A stretch of DNA of 55,855 nt. Source: Hyphomicrobiales bacterium (GTDB lineage: Bacteria; Pseudomonadota; Alphaproteobacteria; Rhizobiales; Rhizobiaceae). The stretch covers positions 52,427-108,281 of the forward strand of contig UCEZ01000052.1 in assembly GCA_900471525.1 (NCBI GenBank). Reading direction: 5' to 3'. Below the pieces are notes generated by a model. It did not search any database and was not told where the DNA came from. It saw nothing but the letters and a program-made list of their open reading frames with translations. Every line of letters starts with the position of its first letter. Position 1 is the first letter of the stretch. Shown here in pieces: positions 8,190-15,638 of this stretch. The position numbers and the translations under genes are program-made.

Positions 8190-8771
8190 TCAGCCTTCGT
8201 TCATGATGTCTTCCCAGTGGCGGCGGCAGTAGACGACGTATTTCTCGTTGCCGCCGACATCGACCTGGGCCCCCTCGCGCACGACGTTGCCCGCTTCATC
8301 CATGCGCGCGACCATAGTCGCCTTGCGACCGCAATGGCAGATCGTGCGGACTTCCCGCATCTCGTCGGCAATCGCCAGCAGCGCCATCGAGCCGGGAAAG
8401 AGCTTGCCCTGGAAATCGGTGCGCAAACCGTAGGCCATCACGGGAATGCCAATCCGGTCGGCGACACGAGCCAGTTGCCAGACCTGATCCTCGCCGAGGA
8501 ACTGTGCCTCGTCGACGAAGACACAGGCGATCGTCTCTTCGGCATGCAGGCGCGCCACCAGGGAATAGAGGTCGTCGGCATGTGTAAAGGCGATGCCGTC
8601 ATCGCTCAGGCCGATGCGTGAAGACACCCGCCCCTTGCCCGCCCGGTCGTCGAAGGCGGCGATCAGGATCACCGTGCGCATGCCGCGCTCGCGGTAATTG
8701 TACGATGCCTGCAGGAGCATGGTCGACTTGCCGGCGTTCATCGTGGCGTAGCTGAAATACAGTTTTGCCAT
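8190..8771 (-). CDS. tdk: Thymidine kinase, type II
   Basis: A 193-aa enzyme that phosphorylates thymidine with ATP in pyrimidine salvage. The P-loop is MNAGKST at residues 11-17, the Walker B-like FVDEAQFL follows near residue 85, and the zinc-binding cysteines are in ICHCGRKA and VVYCRRHW near the C-terminus. The start ATG at 8769-8771 follows a GAGGA Shine-Dalgarno by about 4 nt and gives the usual N-terminus AKLYFSYATMNAGKST. The open frame continues far upstream to 10034 only because it runs antisense to choX; that extension is not coding. It is divergent from choX across a 246-nt gap. Confidence 0.96.
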   Translation of the reverse strand: MAKLYFSYATMNAGKSTMLLQASYNYRERGMRTVILIAAFDDRAGKGRVSSRIGLSDDGIAFTHADDLYSLVARLHAEETIACVFVDEAQFLGEDQVWQLARVADRIGIPVMAYGLRTDFQGKLFPGSMALLAIADEMREVRTICHCGRKATMVARMDEAGNVVREGAQVDVGGNEKYVVYCRRHWEDIMNEG

Positions 8772-8891
8772 GGCGTCCTCTTCTGTATGCTGTTGATTGT
8801 TCATGAACAGACCAAGCGAGGAAGGCCAGAGCACGAGCGCGAAAGTCACAGAAAATCGACGGCAAGCGCCAGAACATGAGCAATGCGACAT

Positions 8892-8911
8892 CCCGCGTCG
8901 TTTTACGCGGG
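8892..8911. other. Short hairpin in the tdk-choX divergent region
   Basis: CCCGCGT (8892-8898) pairs with ACGCGGG (8905-8911) around a 6-nt CGTTTT loop. There is no U tract, so it is not a clear terminator. It lies in the untranslated region upstream of tdk. Role unknown. Confidence 0.3.
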
Positions 8912-8963
8912 CGTGTCCGGCGAATGTCCCAATACACTTAGGGCCAACACCAGGGCGCTTGAA

Positions 8964-8992
8964 TTGGCGGACATTTGGTGATTGGCTAAAAT
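8964..8992 (+). promoter_or_regulatory. Candidate choX promoter
   Basis: TTGGCG (8964-8969) and TAAAAT (8987-8992) are spaced by 17 bp and lie 25 nt upstream of the choX start. The Shine-Dalgarno AGGGGA at 9003-9008 follows. The rest of the 246-nt divergent region up to tdk shows only the short hairpin at 8892-8911. Confidence 0.5.
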
Positions 8993-9017
8993 CATAAAAG
9001 GCAGGGGAATGATCACG

Positions 9018-9965
9018 ATGACAAGACTGACATTGAAATTCATGCTGACCGCGGCTGTATCGCTGACCGCGCTGACGTCCGCCTATGCCGCCGAGCCCGA
9101 AAGCTGTGGCACCGTCCGGTTTGCCGATGTGGGCTGGACCGACATCACCGCAACGACGGCTACGGTTGCGTCGATCCTGAAAGGTCTCGGATACGAGACC
9201 GATATCAAGGTTCTTTCCGTTCCGGTCACCTATCAGTCGCTGAAGAACAAGGATATCGACGTCTTCCTCGGCAACTGGATGCCGACCCAGGAAAATGACG
9301 TTCGTCCTTTCCTCGACGACAAGTCGGTTGAATCCTTCGGTCCCAATCTTGAGGGCGCCAAGTACACGCTGGCGACCAATGCCAAGGGCGCCGAACTCGG
9401 CATCAAGGACTTCAAGGACATCGCCGCCCATAAGGACGAACTCGAAGGCAAGATCTACGGCATCGAGCCCGGCAATGACGGCAACCGCCTGATCATCGAC
9501 ATGGCCGACAAGGACACCTTCGGCCTCAAGGGCTTCGAGGTGGTCGAATCCTCCGAACAGGGCATGCTCGCCCAGGTCGCCCGCGCTGAAAAAGACGGCC
9601 AGCCGGTGGTCTTCCTCGGCTGGGAACCGCATCCGATGAACGCCAATTTCAAGCTGACCTATCTTTCGGGTGGCGACGATATCTTCGGCGCCAACTTCGG
9701 CGGCGCGACGGTCTTTACAAACGTCCGCGCCGGTTACACCACCGAATGCCCGAACGTCGGCAAGCTGATCACCAACCTGAAATTCTCGCTTCCGATGGAA
9801 AACGAGATCATGGGCAAGATCCTCAACGACGGCAAGGATCCGGAAGCGGCTGCGAACGAATGGCTGAAAGCCAATCCGACGGCCATCGATCCCTGGCTTG
9901 CAGGCGTCACCACCAAGGACGGTGGCGACGGACTGGCAACTGTGAAGACAGCGCTCGGTCTCTGA
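9018..9965 (+). CDS. choX: Choline-binding periplasmic protein of ABC importer
   Basis: A 315-aa substrate-binding protein with a signal peptide (MTRLTLKFMLTAAVSLTALT, cleavage after SAYA near residue 24). The residues known to form the choline box in Sinorhizobium meliloti ChoX (Trp43, Asp45, Trp90, Tyr119, Asn156, Trp205) all appear here with a constant offset of 3: Trp40, Asp42, Trp87, Tyr116, Asn153 and Trp202. This is strong support for choline or acetylcholine as ligand rather than proline betaine. The ATG at 9018 was chosen over 9009 because AGGGGA lies 9 nt upstream of it. It is first in choXWV and is followed by a terminator-like hairpin that should raise its level relative to the membrane parts. 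Confidence 0.95.
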   Translation: MTRLTLKFMLTAAVSLTALTSAYAAEPESCGTVRFADVGWTDITATTATVASILKGLGYETDIKVLSVPVTYQSLKNKDIDVFLGNWMPTQENDVRPFLDDKSVESFGPNLEGAKYTLATNAKGAELGIKDFKDIAAHKDELEGKIYGIEPGNDGNRLIIDMADKDTFGLKGFEVVESSEQGMLAQVARAEKDGQPVVFLGWEPHPMNANFKLTYLSGGDDIFGANFGGATVFTNVRAGYTTECPNVGKLITNLKFSLPMENEIMGKILNDGKDPEAAANEWLKANPTAIDPWLAGVTTKDGGDGLATVKTALGL

Positions 9966-9974
9966 TCGGCTGAC

Positions 9975-10004
9975 AAAAGGCGGGGAGAAGTCCCCGCCTT
10001 TTTT
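9975..10004 (+). terminator. Intercistronic terminator between choX and choW
   Basis: AAAAGGCGGGGA (9975-9986) pairs perfectly with TCCCCGCCTTTT (9991-10002) around a GAAG loop, followed by further T residues to 10004. It is a textbook intrinsic terminator inside the operon, 47 nt before choW, consistent with partial read-through. Confidence 0.85.
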
Positions 10005-10051
10005 AAGCGCATCCGCTCCTATCATTGGCACCAAGAACCAGGCGATTTTCC

Positions 10052-10903
10052 GTGGAATGGCTAACCAATCCTGATCGACGCATACCCATCGGCGGCTGGG
10101 CGAAGAGTTTCTTCACCTGGCTGACCACTAACTTCACAGGCTTTTTCGACCAAGTTTCGGCGGTCCTTGCGGGCGTCGTCAATGTGATCCTTTGGATCCT
10201 GCAGACGCCGCACCCGCTGATCGTGGTCGCGGTCGTGGCAGGGCTCTCCTACTGGTTCCGCCGCTCCGTCGGGATCACGGTGTTCACGCTGCTGGGTCTG
10301 CTGCTGATCATCAATCTCGGCTACTGGAAAGCGACCACCGAGACGCTGGCGCTTGTTCTGGCAGCAAGTTTCGTCTCGATGGCCGTCGGCATTCCGCTCG
10401 GCATCGCTGCCGCCCGGCGCGCCTGGGTCTACGCGGTGATGCGGCCGATCCTTGACCTGATGCAGACGATCCCGACCTTCGTCTACCTGATCCCCGCCCT
10501 GGTGCTGTTTGGCCTCGGCATGGTTCCCGGCCTGATCGCCACCGTGATCTTTGCCATTCCGGCACCGATCCGGCTCACCCGCCTCGGCATCATCTCGACG
10601 CCGCCATCGCTGGTGGAAGCAGCCGTCTCGTTCGGCGCGACGCCCTCGCAGGTACTGCGCAAGATCGAACTGCCGTTCGCCATGCCGCAGATCATGGCTG
10701 GCCTCACGCAGACCATCATGCTTTCGCTGTCGATGGTGGTCATCTCCGCCCTCGTCGGTGCTGCCGGCCTCGGTGTTCCCGTCGTGCGCGCTCTGAATAC
10801 CGTCAACATCGCCATGGGCTTTGAGTCCGGCCTCTGTATCGTCATTCTCGCGATCATTCTCGACCGCCTATTCCGCTCGTCCGATGAAGGAGAAGGCGCA
10901 TGA
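10052..10903 (+). CDS. choW: Choline ABC transporter permease
   Basis: A 283-aa inner-membrane protein of the ProW/OpuAB type. At least six hydrophobic segments are visible, and the EAA loop that docks the ATPase is EAAVSFGATPSQVLRKIELP near residues 185-204. The GTG at 10052 gives the N-terminus VEWLTNPDRRIPIG expected for rhizobial ChoW and has CAGGCGA upstream; the TTG at 10025 is a longer alternative and the nearby ATG is out of frame. The stop overlaps the choV start (ATGA at 10900-10903). Confidence 0.92.
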   Translation: MEWLTNPDRRIPIGGWAKSFFTWLTTNFTGFFDQVSAVLAGVVNVILWILQTPHPLIVVAVVAGLSYWFRRSVGITVFTLLGLLLIINLGYWKATTETLALVLAASFVSMAVGIPLGIAAARRAWVYAVMRPILDLMQTIPTFVYLIPALVLFGLGMVPGLIATVIFAIPAPIRLTRLGIISTPPSLVEAAVSFGATPSQVLRKIELPFAMPQIMAGLTQTIMLSLSMVVISALVGAAGLGVPVVRALNTVNIAMGFESGLCIVILAIILDRLFRSSDEGEGA

Positions 10904-11949
10904 CCGATGCCGTCGTTTTCAAGAATGTCGACATCATCTTCGGCAACAGGCCGGAAGCCGCCATCGCGATGGTCGATCAGGGCAAGACCCGCGACGAAAT
11001 CGGCGCGGCGACCGGGCTCGTGCTCGGTGTTGCCGATGCGTCGCTAACGATCACCGAAGGCGAAATCCTCGTGCTGATGGGATTGTCGGGATCGGGCAAG
11101 TCTACCCTCCTGCGCGCCGTCAATGGCCTGGCACCGGTGGTGCGGGGCGAAGTCCAGGTGAAAACCAAGCACGGGACGATCAACCCATACAAAACCAGCG
11201 CCAAGTCGCTGCGTGACTTCCGGATGCACGATGTCTCGATGGTGTTCCAGCAGTTCGCATTGCTGCCATGGCGCACGGTCGAGGACAATGTCGGCTTCGG
11301 GCTTGAGCTTGCCGGCGTGCCGGACAAGGAACGCAAGGACCGTGTTGCCGAACAGCTGGAACTGGTCAACCTGACGAAATGGGCCAGCCGCCAGGTCAAG
11401 GAGCTTTCCGGCGGCATGCAGCAGCGCGTGGGCTTGGCCAGAGCCTTTGCCACCGGCGCACCGATCCTCCTGATGGACGAGCCTTTCTCGGCGCTTGATC
11501 CGCTGATCCGGACCCGGCTCCAGGACGAACTGCTGGAATTCCAGCGGCGGCTGAAGAAGACCATCCTGTTCGTCAGCCATGATCTCGACGAAGCCTTCCG
11601 CATCGGCAACCGCATCGCCATCATGGAAGGCGGGCGCATCATCCAGTGCGGTACGCCGCAGGATATCGTCAAGAACCCGGCCAACCAGTATGTTGCCGAT
11701 TTCGTCCAGCATATGAACCCGATCACCATGCTGACGGCGATGGATGTGATGAGCCAGGGCATCAACCGCACCGACAGCGCCGCCGGCGTCTCAGCAACGG
11801 CCAAGCCGACGACGCCGTTGATCGACATCCTCGATGCCATGTCGCGCCAACCGGGCAGCATCGGCGTTGTCGACAATGGCGCTATCGTCGGCACCATCAA
11901 TGCGCAGAACGTCGTGGAAGGCCTAACCCGGCACCGCAACAAAAGTTGA
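10900..11949 (+). CDS. choV: Choline ABC transporter ATP-binding protein
   Basis: A 349-aa ATPase of the ProV/OpuAA group. Walker A is GLSGSGKST at 61-69, the Q-loop is MVFQQFALLPW near 114-124, the ABC signature is LSGGMQQR at 169-176, and Walker B is LLMDEPFSALD at 190-200, followed by the switch His in FVSHDLDEAF. The C-terminal part (about 280-349) is the CBS-like regulatory region found in osmolyte importers. It is coupled to choW by a 4-nt ATGA overlap and ends the operon before a strong terminator. Confidence 0.95.
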   Translation: MTDAVVFKNVDIIFGNRPEAAIAMVDQGKTRDEIGAATGLVLGVADASLTITEGEILVLMGLSGSGKSTLLRAVNGLAPVVRGEVQVKTKHGTINPYKTSAKSLRDFRMHDVSMVFQQFALLPWRTVEDNVGFGLELAGVPDKERKDRVAEQLELVNLTKWASRQVKELSGGMQQRVGLARAFATGAPILLMDEPFSALDPLIRTRLQDELLEFQRRLKKTILFVSHDLDEAFRIGNRIAIMEGGRIIQCGTPQDIVKNPANQYVADFVQHMNPITMLTAMDVMSQGINRTDSAAGVSATAKPTTPLIDILDAMSRQPGSIGVVDNGAIVGTINAQNVVEGLTRHRNKS

Positions 11950-11978
11950 CCGGACACGCCTGAACGCCGCTATAAAAT

Positions 11979-12007
11979 ACGCCCGGAGACAACCACTCCG
12001 GGCGTTT
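11979..12007 (+). terminator. Terminator after choV
   Basis: ACGCCCGGAG (11979-11988) pairs with CTCCGGGCGT (11996-12005) around a 7-nt loop, ending in TTT. It separates choXWV from the heme-protein gene that starts 25 nt later. Confidence 0.8.
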
Positions 12008-12032
12008 CGCATTCAAACACGAGGCAAATCCG

Positions 12033-12776
12033 ATGGCCGGCAAACCTTCAGTCCTGCGCGAAACCGACGATGATGCGCGCAAGCTGGCACGCGAGCTACT
12101 GCGCTCCGCCCGCAGTGCCGCCATCGCCGTCATCGAACCGGGAAGCGACGGGTTTCCGTTCGTCAGCCGCGTGCTTCTTGGCATCGATACCGACGGGACG
12201 CCGGTCATCCTGGTCTCCGCCCTGTCGACGCACACGCAGGCTCTGTCCGCCGACCGCCGCTGCTCGCTGCTGACGGGTGAAATCGGCAAAGGCGATCCGC
12301 TCGCCCATGCGCGGCTGACAGTCCAGTGTCAGGCGGAACGGATTGAACGCGATAGCGTGGCTCATGGGCGCATCCGTGAACGCTTCATCCGCCGCCATCC
12401 GAAAGCGCAACTCTACGTCGACTTCCCGGATTTCGCCTTTTTCCGGCTGACGCCGCTGAAAGCCAGCCTCAACGCTGGCTTCGGCCGGGCCTATGTGCTT
12501 GACGGCGAGGATCTGCTCATCCGCTCTCCAGCGATCGATGATGTCGCTGCGATGGAAACCCGGGCAATTGATCACATGAATACGGACCATTCCGATGCGG
12601 CGAGCAAGTATGCAAAGCTCTATTGCAACGCAAAAGGCACCGGCTGGCGAATCTGTGGCCTCGACGCTGCCGGGGTGGATCTGGCTTCCGGTGACCAGTT
12701 GAAACGGCTGGAATATGAGAAACCCCTACAATCTGGGGGGGAACTACGAGAGAGGCTGGTGATACTTTACGGTTAA
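12033..12776 (+). CDS. HugZ-family heme utilisation protein
   Basis: A 247-aa protein with an N-terminal pyridoxamine 5-phosphate oxidase-like split barrel (about residues 15-150) and a C-terminal DUF2470-type domain containing the motif DHMNTDHSDA near residue 185. This two-domain arrangement is that of HugZ/HutZ proteins, which bind heme and take part in heme degradation or iron release. The His-containing C-terminal motif is the region used for heme contact in characterised members. No iron-responsive site was seen upstream. It stands alone between the choV terminator and nolR. Confidence 0.85.
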   Translation: MAGKPSVLRETDDDARKLARELLRSARSAAIAVIEPGSDGFPFVSRVLLGIDTDGTPVILVSALSTHTQALSADRRCSLLTGEIGKGDPLAHARLTVQCQAERIERDSVAHGRIRERFIRRHPKAQLYVDFPDFAFFRLTPLKASLNAGFGRAYVLDGEDLLIRSPAIDDVAAMETRAIDHMNTDHSDAASKYAKLYCNAKGTGWRICGLDAAGVDLASGDQLKRLEYEKPLQSGGELRERLVILYG

Positions 12777-12823
12777 CTAAGCCTCACCTACCCCGAATTC
12801 TTGCAGTAGGCAGTTGTCCTTTT

Positions 12824-12839
12824 ATTCATCACGTCTAAT
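12824..12839 (-). promoter_or_regulatory. NolR operator consensus match upstream of nolR
   Basis: Read on the minus strand from 12839, the sequence is ATTAG, nine bases, then AT. This is an exact match to the published NolR binding consensus (A/T)TTAG-N9-A(T/A). It lies 57 nt upstream of the nolR start, which fits the autoregulation known for NolR. The match is seen; its function is inferred. Confidence 0.6.
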
Positions 12840-12895
12840 TATCACATATTCACATTCATAACCAAGCGTGATGTGAACTTCGCATGGAGTACGGA

Positions 12896-13237
12896 ATGCA
12901 AACGATCTCTCCCCAGAAACACGGCAAGGCTGAAATAGCTGCAGAGTTTCTGTCGGCCATGGCCAACCCCAAGCGTCTGCTGATTCTCAGTTCACTGGTG
13001 AACGAGGAAATGGCTGTCGGCGCCTTGGCAAACCAGGTCGGCCTCAGCCAGTCTGCCCTGTCGCAACATCTCTCGAAACTGCGTGCCCAGAACCTCGTCA
13101 CCACCCGTAGGGATGCGCAGACGATCTACTATTCAAGCTCTTCGGATGCAGTCCTGAAAGTTTTGAAAACACTGAAGGACATCTACGGCGACGAAAGCAG
13201 CGCGATCGAAAAGATCGCACAGCGTCGTACCGCCTGA
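12896..13237 (+). CDS. nolR: NolR, ArsR-family nodulation and global regulator
   Basis: A 113-aa winged-helix protein. The recognition region VGLSQSALSQHLSKLRAQNL and the following TTRRDAQTIYYSSSSDAVLK match NolR of Sinorhizobium and Rhizobium nearly residue for residue as I recall it. NolR is a dimeric repressor of nod genes that also affects growth, conjugation and exopolysaccharide genes. No metal-binding Cys motif is present, unlike true ArsR. The ATG at 12896 has GGAG 7-8 nt upstream; the ATG at 12884 has no Shine-Dalgarno and would add only MEYG. A consensus operator lies upstream and a hairpin terminator follows. Confidence 0.92.
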   Translation: MQTISPQKHGKAEIAAEFLSAMANPKRLLILSSLVNEEMAVGALANQVGLSQSALSQHLSKLRAQNLVTTRRDAQTIYYSSSSDAVLKVLKTLKDIYGDESSAIEKIAQRRTA

Positions 13238-13244
13238 CACGGTT

Positions 13245-13272
13245 CGGGGCCGCCTGTCGGCCCCGTCCTTTC
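13245..13272 (+). terminator. Terminator after nolR
   Basis: CGGGGCCG (13245-13252) pairs with CGGCCCCG (13258-13265) around a 5-nt loop, followed by TCCTTTCC. It lies 7 nt after the nolR stop. From there to 13424 I see no gene. Confidence 0.65.
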
Positions 13273-13424
13273 CAGTGCTTCCTTTCCCGTCCAAACCGCC
13301 GCTGGTTTTGTGGGGCCGCAACACCAAGCCGCTCGGGAAAGGCTACGCCGGACTTGCAGTGTCACTGAGGCTGGTCTCCTTGGCGTTTACGCGCCTTTGA
13401 GACTTGGCGTGCAGTATCTGCGCC

Positions 13425-14498
13425 ATGAACACGACAGCCCACAATCTGCCTCCAGCGCCGCCCCTGAAATGGGCCGTCCTTGGTACAGGCGCAATTGCCT
13501 CGACCTTTGCCGAAGACATCCGGTTGACTGGAAATGCAGAGCTTGTTGCCGTGTGTTCACGGACGTCCGAAGCTGCGACCACCTTTTCGCGGCGCTTCGG
13601 CGGCCTTCGCATTGTTGCGGACATCAAGACTCTGGCTGCGGATCCCTTGATCGGCGCCGTCTACCTCGCCACGCCGAACACCGCCCATTTCGATCAGGCC
13701 CGGGTGCTATTGAGCGCCGGAAAGCCTGTTCTTGTTGAAAAGCCGATGGTCGTGACGGCAGAGCAGGCGCGCGCGCTTGCCCAACTGGCCGCAGACAAAC
13801 AGACCTTCGCGATGGAGGGGCTCTGGACTCTTTTCCTCCCTGCGATCGACCGAGTACGCAGCCTGCTGGCCGATAACGCGATCGGCGCCATCACCGGAAT
13901 CCGCGCCGAACTTGCCTATGCCAAGGCCTTCGACGGCAACAACCGCTTTTTCTCAAAGGCGCTCGGCGGCGGCTCGCTTCTGGACCTGGGCATCTATCCG
14001 GTCGCGCTGACGCTGGCGTTGTTCGGTTCTCCTCAGACGGTTAGAGGGAACTGGCATGCAGCGCCCTCGGGCGTCGATATGTCGGCAACGATCAGGCTTG
14101 GCTATGACGGCATTGAAGCGTCGATCTCCTGTGGCTTCGATCGCAATGGAGCCAATCGCTTCGTCATCGACGGCGAAACCGGTAGCTTGGCAATCGACGC
14201 ACCGTTTCTGCGGGCAAGCCGCATCATCGTGACGAGAAATCGAATTGCCCATCGCCTTGCAACACCGCCCGGTTCCGGCCGCCTGTCTCGTGCGGTTGCA
14301 AAAACCGCGCGCAAGCTGCCCCTTCCCGGCCTAACGGTCCATGAACACGGGTTTGCCGGCAACGGGCTGCAGTTCGAAATCGAGGCCGCAAGCAAGGCCA
14401 TAGCAGAGGGGAAGCGCGAGCAGCCCCTGATGCCGCTTGGTTCCAGCATCGCCGCTCTCGGCATCATCGAAACCATCTTGGGACAGCCCGCATCATAG
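13425..14498 (+). CDS. Gfo/Idh/MocA-family NAD(P)-dependent oxidoreductase
   Basis: A 357-aa enzyme with an N-terminal Rossmann fold (AVLGTGAIASTFA, residues about 18-30), the family motif VLVEKPMVVT near 103-112 containing the catalytic Lys of the EKP motif, and a C-terminal alpha/beta substrate domain with GGGSLLDLGIYPV near residue 184. Members oxidise or reduce sugars, inositols or related polyols. The start ATG at 13425 is preferred over the upstream TTG at 13404. It converges with and overlaps by 6 nt a second enzyme of the same superfamily on the other strand. The substrate cannot be told. Confidence 0.88.
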   Translation: MNTTAHNLPPAPPLKWAVLGTGAIASTFAEDIRLTGNAELVAVCSRTSEAATTFSRRFGGLRIVADIKTLAADPLIGAVYLATPNTAHFDQARVLLSAGKPVLVEKPMVVTAEQARALAQLAADKQTFAMEGLWTLFLPAIDRVRSLLADNAIGAITGIRAELAYAKAFDGNNRFFSKALGGGSLLDLGIYPVALTLALFGSPQTVRGNWHAAPSGVDMSATIRLGYDGIEASISCGFDRNGANRFVIDGETGSLAIDAPFLRASRIIVTRNRIAHRLATPPGSGRLSRAVAKTARKLPLPGLTVHEHGFAGNGLQFEIEAASKAIAEGKREQPLMPLGSSIAALGIIETILGQPAS

Positions 14499-15638
14499 CG
14501 CTGTTGGCGTATGATCCCGCTTGCCGGCGTTGAGCGCCAGCACGATATCCGTGAGATGCAGCGCGGTCTCGCCGGAAAAGAACGGTTTGGTGCCGGTCCT
14601 CAGTGCGTCCGCCTGCACCGCGATGCCGCGCACGAAATCGATCTGCGACGGATAGGCCGGCAGGATGTTTTTTTCCGCGGCGCGCGGATAGGCCACGGGC
14701 TTTCCGGCGGTAAGACGAAACGGGAATTTCCGCTGAAACTGCCATTCGAGGCGCTTAATCAAACGATGGAACAGCGGCCGCCTGGTACCTGCCAATTCGA
14801 CATGGATCGGTGAGCGGTTGTCCCAGAGATCGCGCACGACGATCGTTCCCTTGTCGCCAACGATCGTCAGCGAGCGGTCTCGGGGTGCCGCAAGACCACT
14901 GGTCAGACGGGCGACAAGGCCCGACTGGAAAGTCAGGCAGCCAACGGAGAAATCCGGCCCGAGAGCAAGCTCTTCGGTTCCCGGCCCCTTGTTCGGAAAG
15001 GTGAGCGCGGAAAAGGCCGCGACATTGGAGACAGGCCCGAACAGCGACACGAGCCAGCTTGTCGCATAACCCGCATGCTCCAGCGTGCAACCGATTTCGA
15101 ATTCGTGGACAGCCGGCCATTTCGCGCCGGAGCGACTGCGCCACTCCTGCCATTTGTCGAGAAAAACCGGCCCATCCTCCATTTCGGCATAGGCAAGACG
15201 CGGCGTGCCGATAACGCCTGAAGCAAGAATGTCGGCACAGTGGGCCTTGGCATCGCTGAGCGCATTGGCCGGCGCACCGGCAAGAACCAAGCCTTTGTCC
15301 ATCGCGAGTTCGACCAGTTCCCGCGCCTCATCCACCGTCATTGCCAGCGGCTTCTCGCAATAGACATGCTTTCCCGCAAGCAACGCCGCCTTGTTGACCG
15401 GATGATGGCTTTCCGGCGGCGTCAGGTTGACGACGATGACAACGTCGGGGTCCGCCAAGACCTCCTCGGCCGACGCAAAAGCGCGAACTTTCCAGTAGCC
15501 GCAAAACTGCTGCAGCCGGGCGGAATCGACATCAAAGACGCCAACCAGCCGCAATTGCGGATGATTGGCCAGCGTCGTCATGTAGTAGTCGGCAACAAAT
15601 CCCGTCCCTATGAAAGCGATGCCAGTCTGTCCGCTCAT
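14493..15638 (-). CDS. Gfo/Idh/MocA-family oxidoreductase coupled to GH9
   Basis: A 381-aa protein with the dinucleotide-binding motif AFIGTGFVADYYM near residues 8-20 and the family motif VYCEKPLAMT near 92-101. The substrate domain follows with EFEIGCTLEHAGYATSW near 176-192. It shares only the superfamily fold with the convergent neighbour at 13425-14498; the two are not close copies. The ATG overlaps the stop of the GH9 gene as ATGA, so translation is coupled to a secreted glucanase. This context suggests processing of a sugar released from a beta-glucan, which is inference. Confidence 0.88.
   Translation of the reverse strand: MSGQTGIAFIGTGFVADYYMTTLANHPQLRLVGVFDVDSARLQQFCGYWKVRAFASAEEVLADPDVVIVVNLTPPESHHPVNKAALLAGKHVYCEKPLAMTVDEARELVELAMDKGLVLAGAPANALSDAKAHCADILASGVIGTPRLAYAEMEDGPVFLDKWQEWRSRSGAKWPAVHEFEIGCTLEHAGYATSWLVSLFGPVSNVAAFSALTFPNKGPGTEELALGPDFSVGCLTFQSGLVARLTSGLAAPRDRSLTIVGDKGTIVVRDLWDNRSPIHVELAGTRRPLFHRLIKRLEWQFQRKFPFRLTAGKPVAYPRAAEKNILPAYPSQIDFVRGIAVQADALRTGTKPFFSGETALHLTDIVLALNAGKRDHTPTAL

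Noticed and set aside
8190..10034. A 614-aa leftward open frame ending in tdk
   Set aside because: Only the last 193 codons are thymidine kinase. The rest runs antisense to choX and has no domain; the tdk ATG at 8771 has its own ribosome site.
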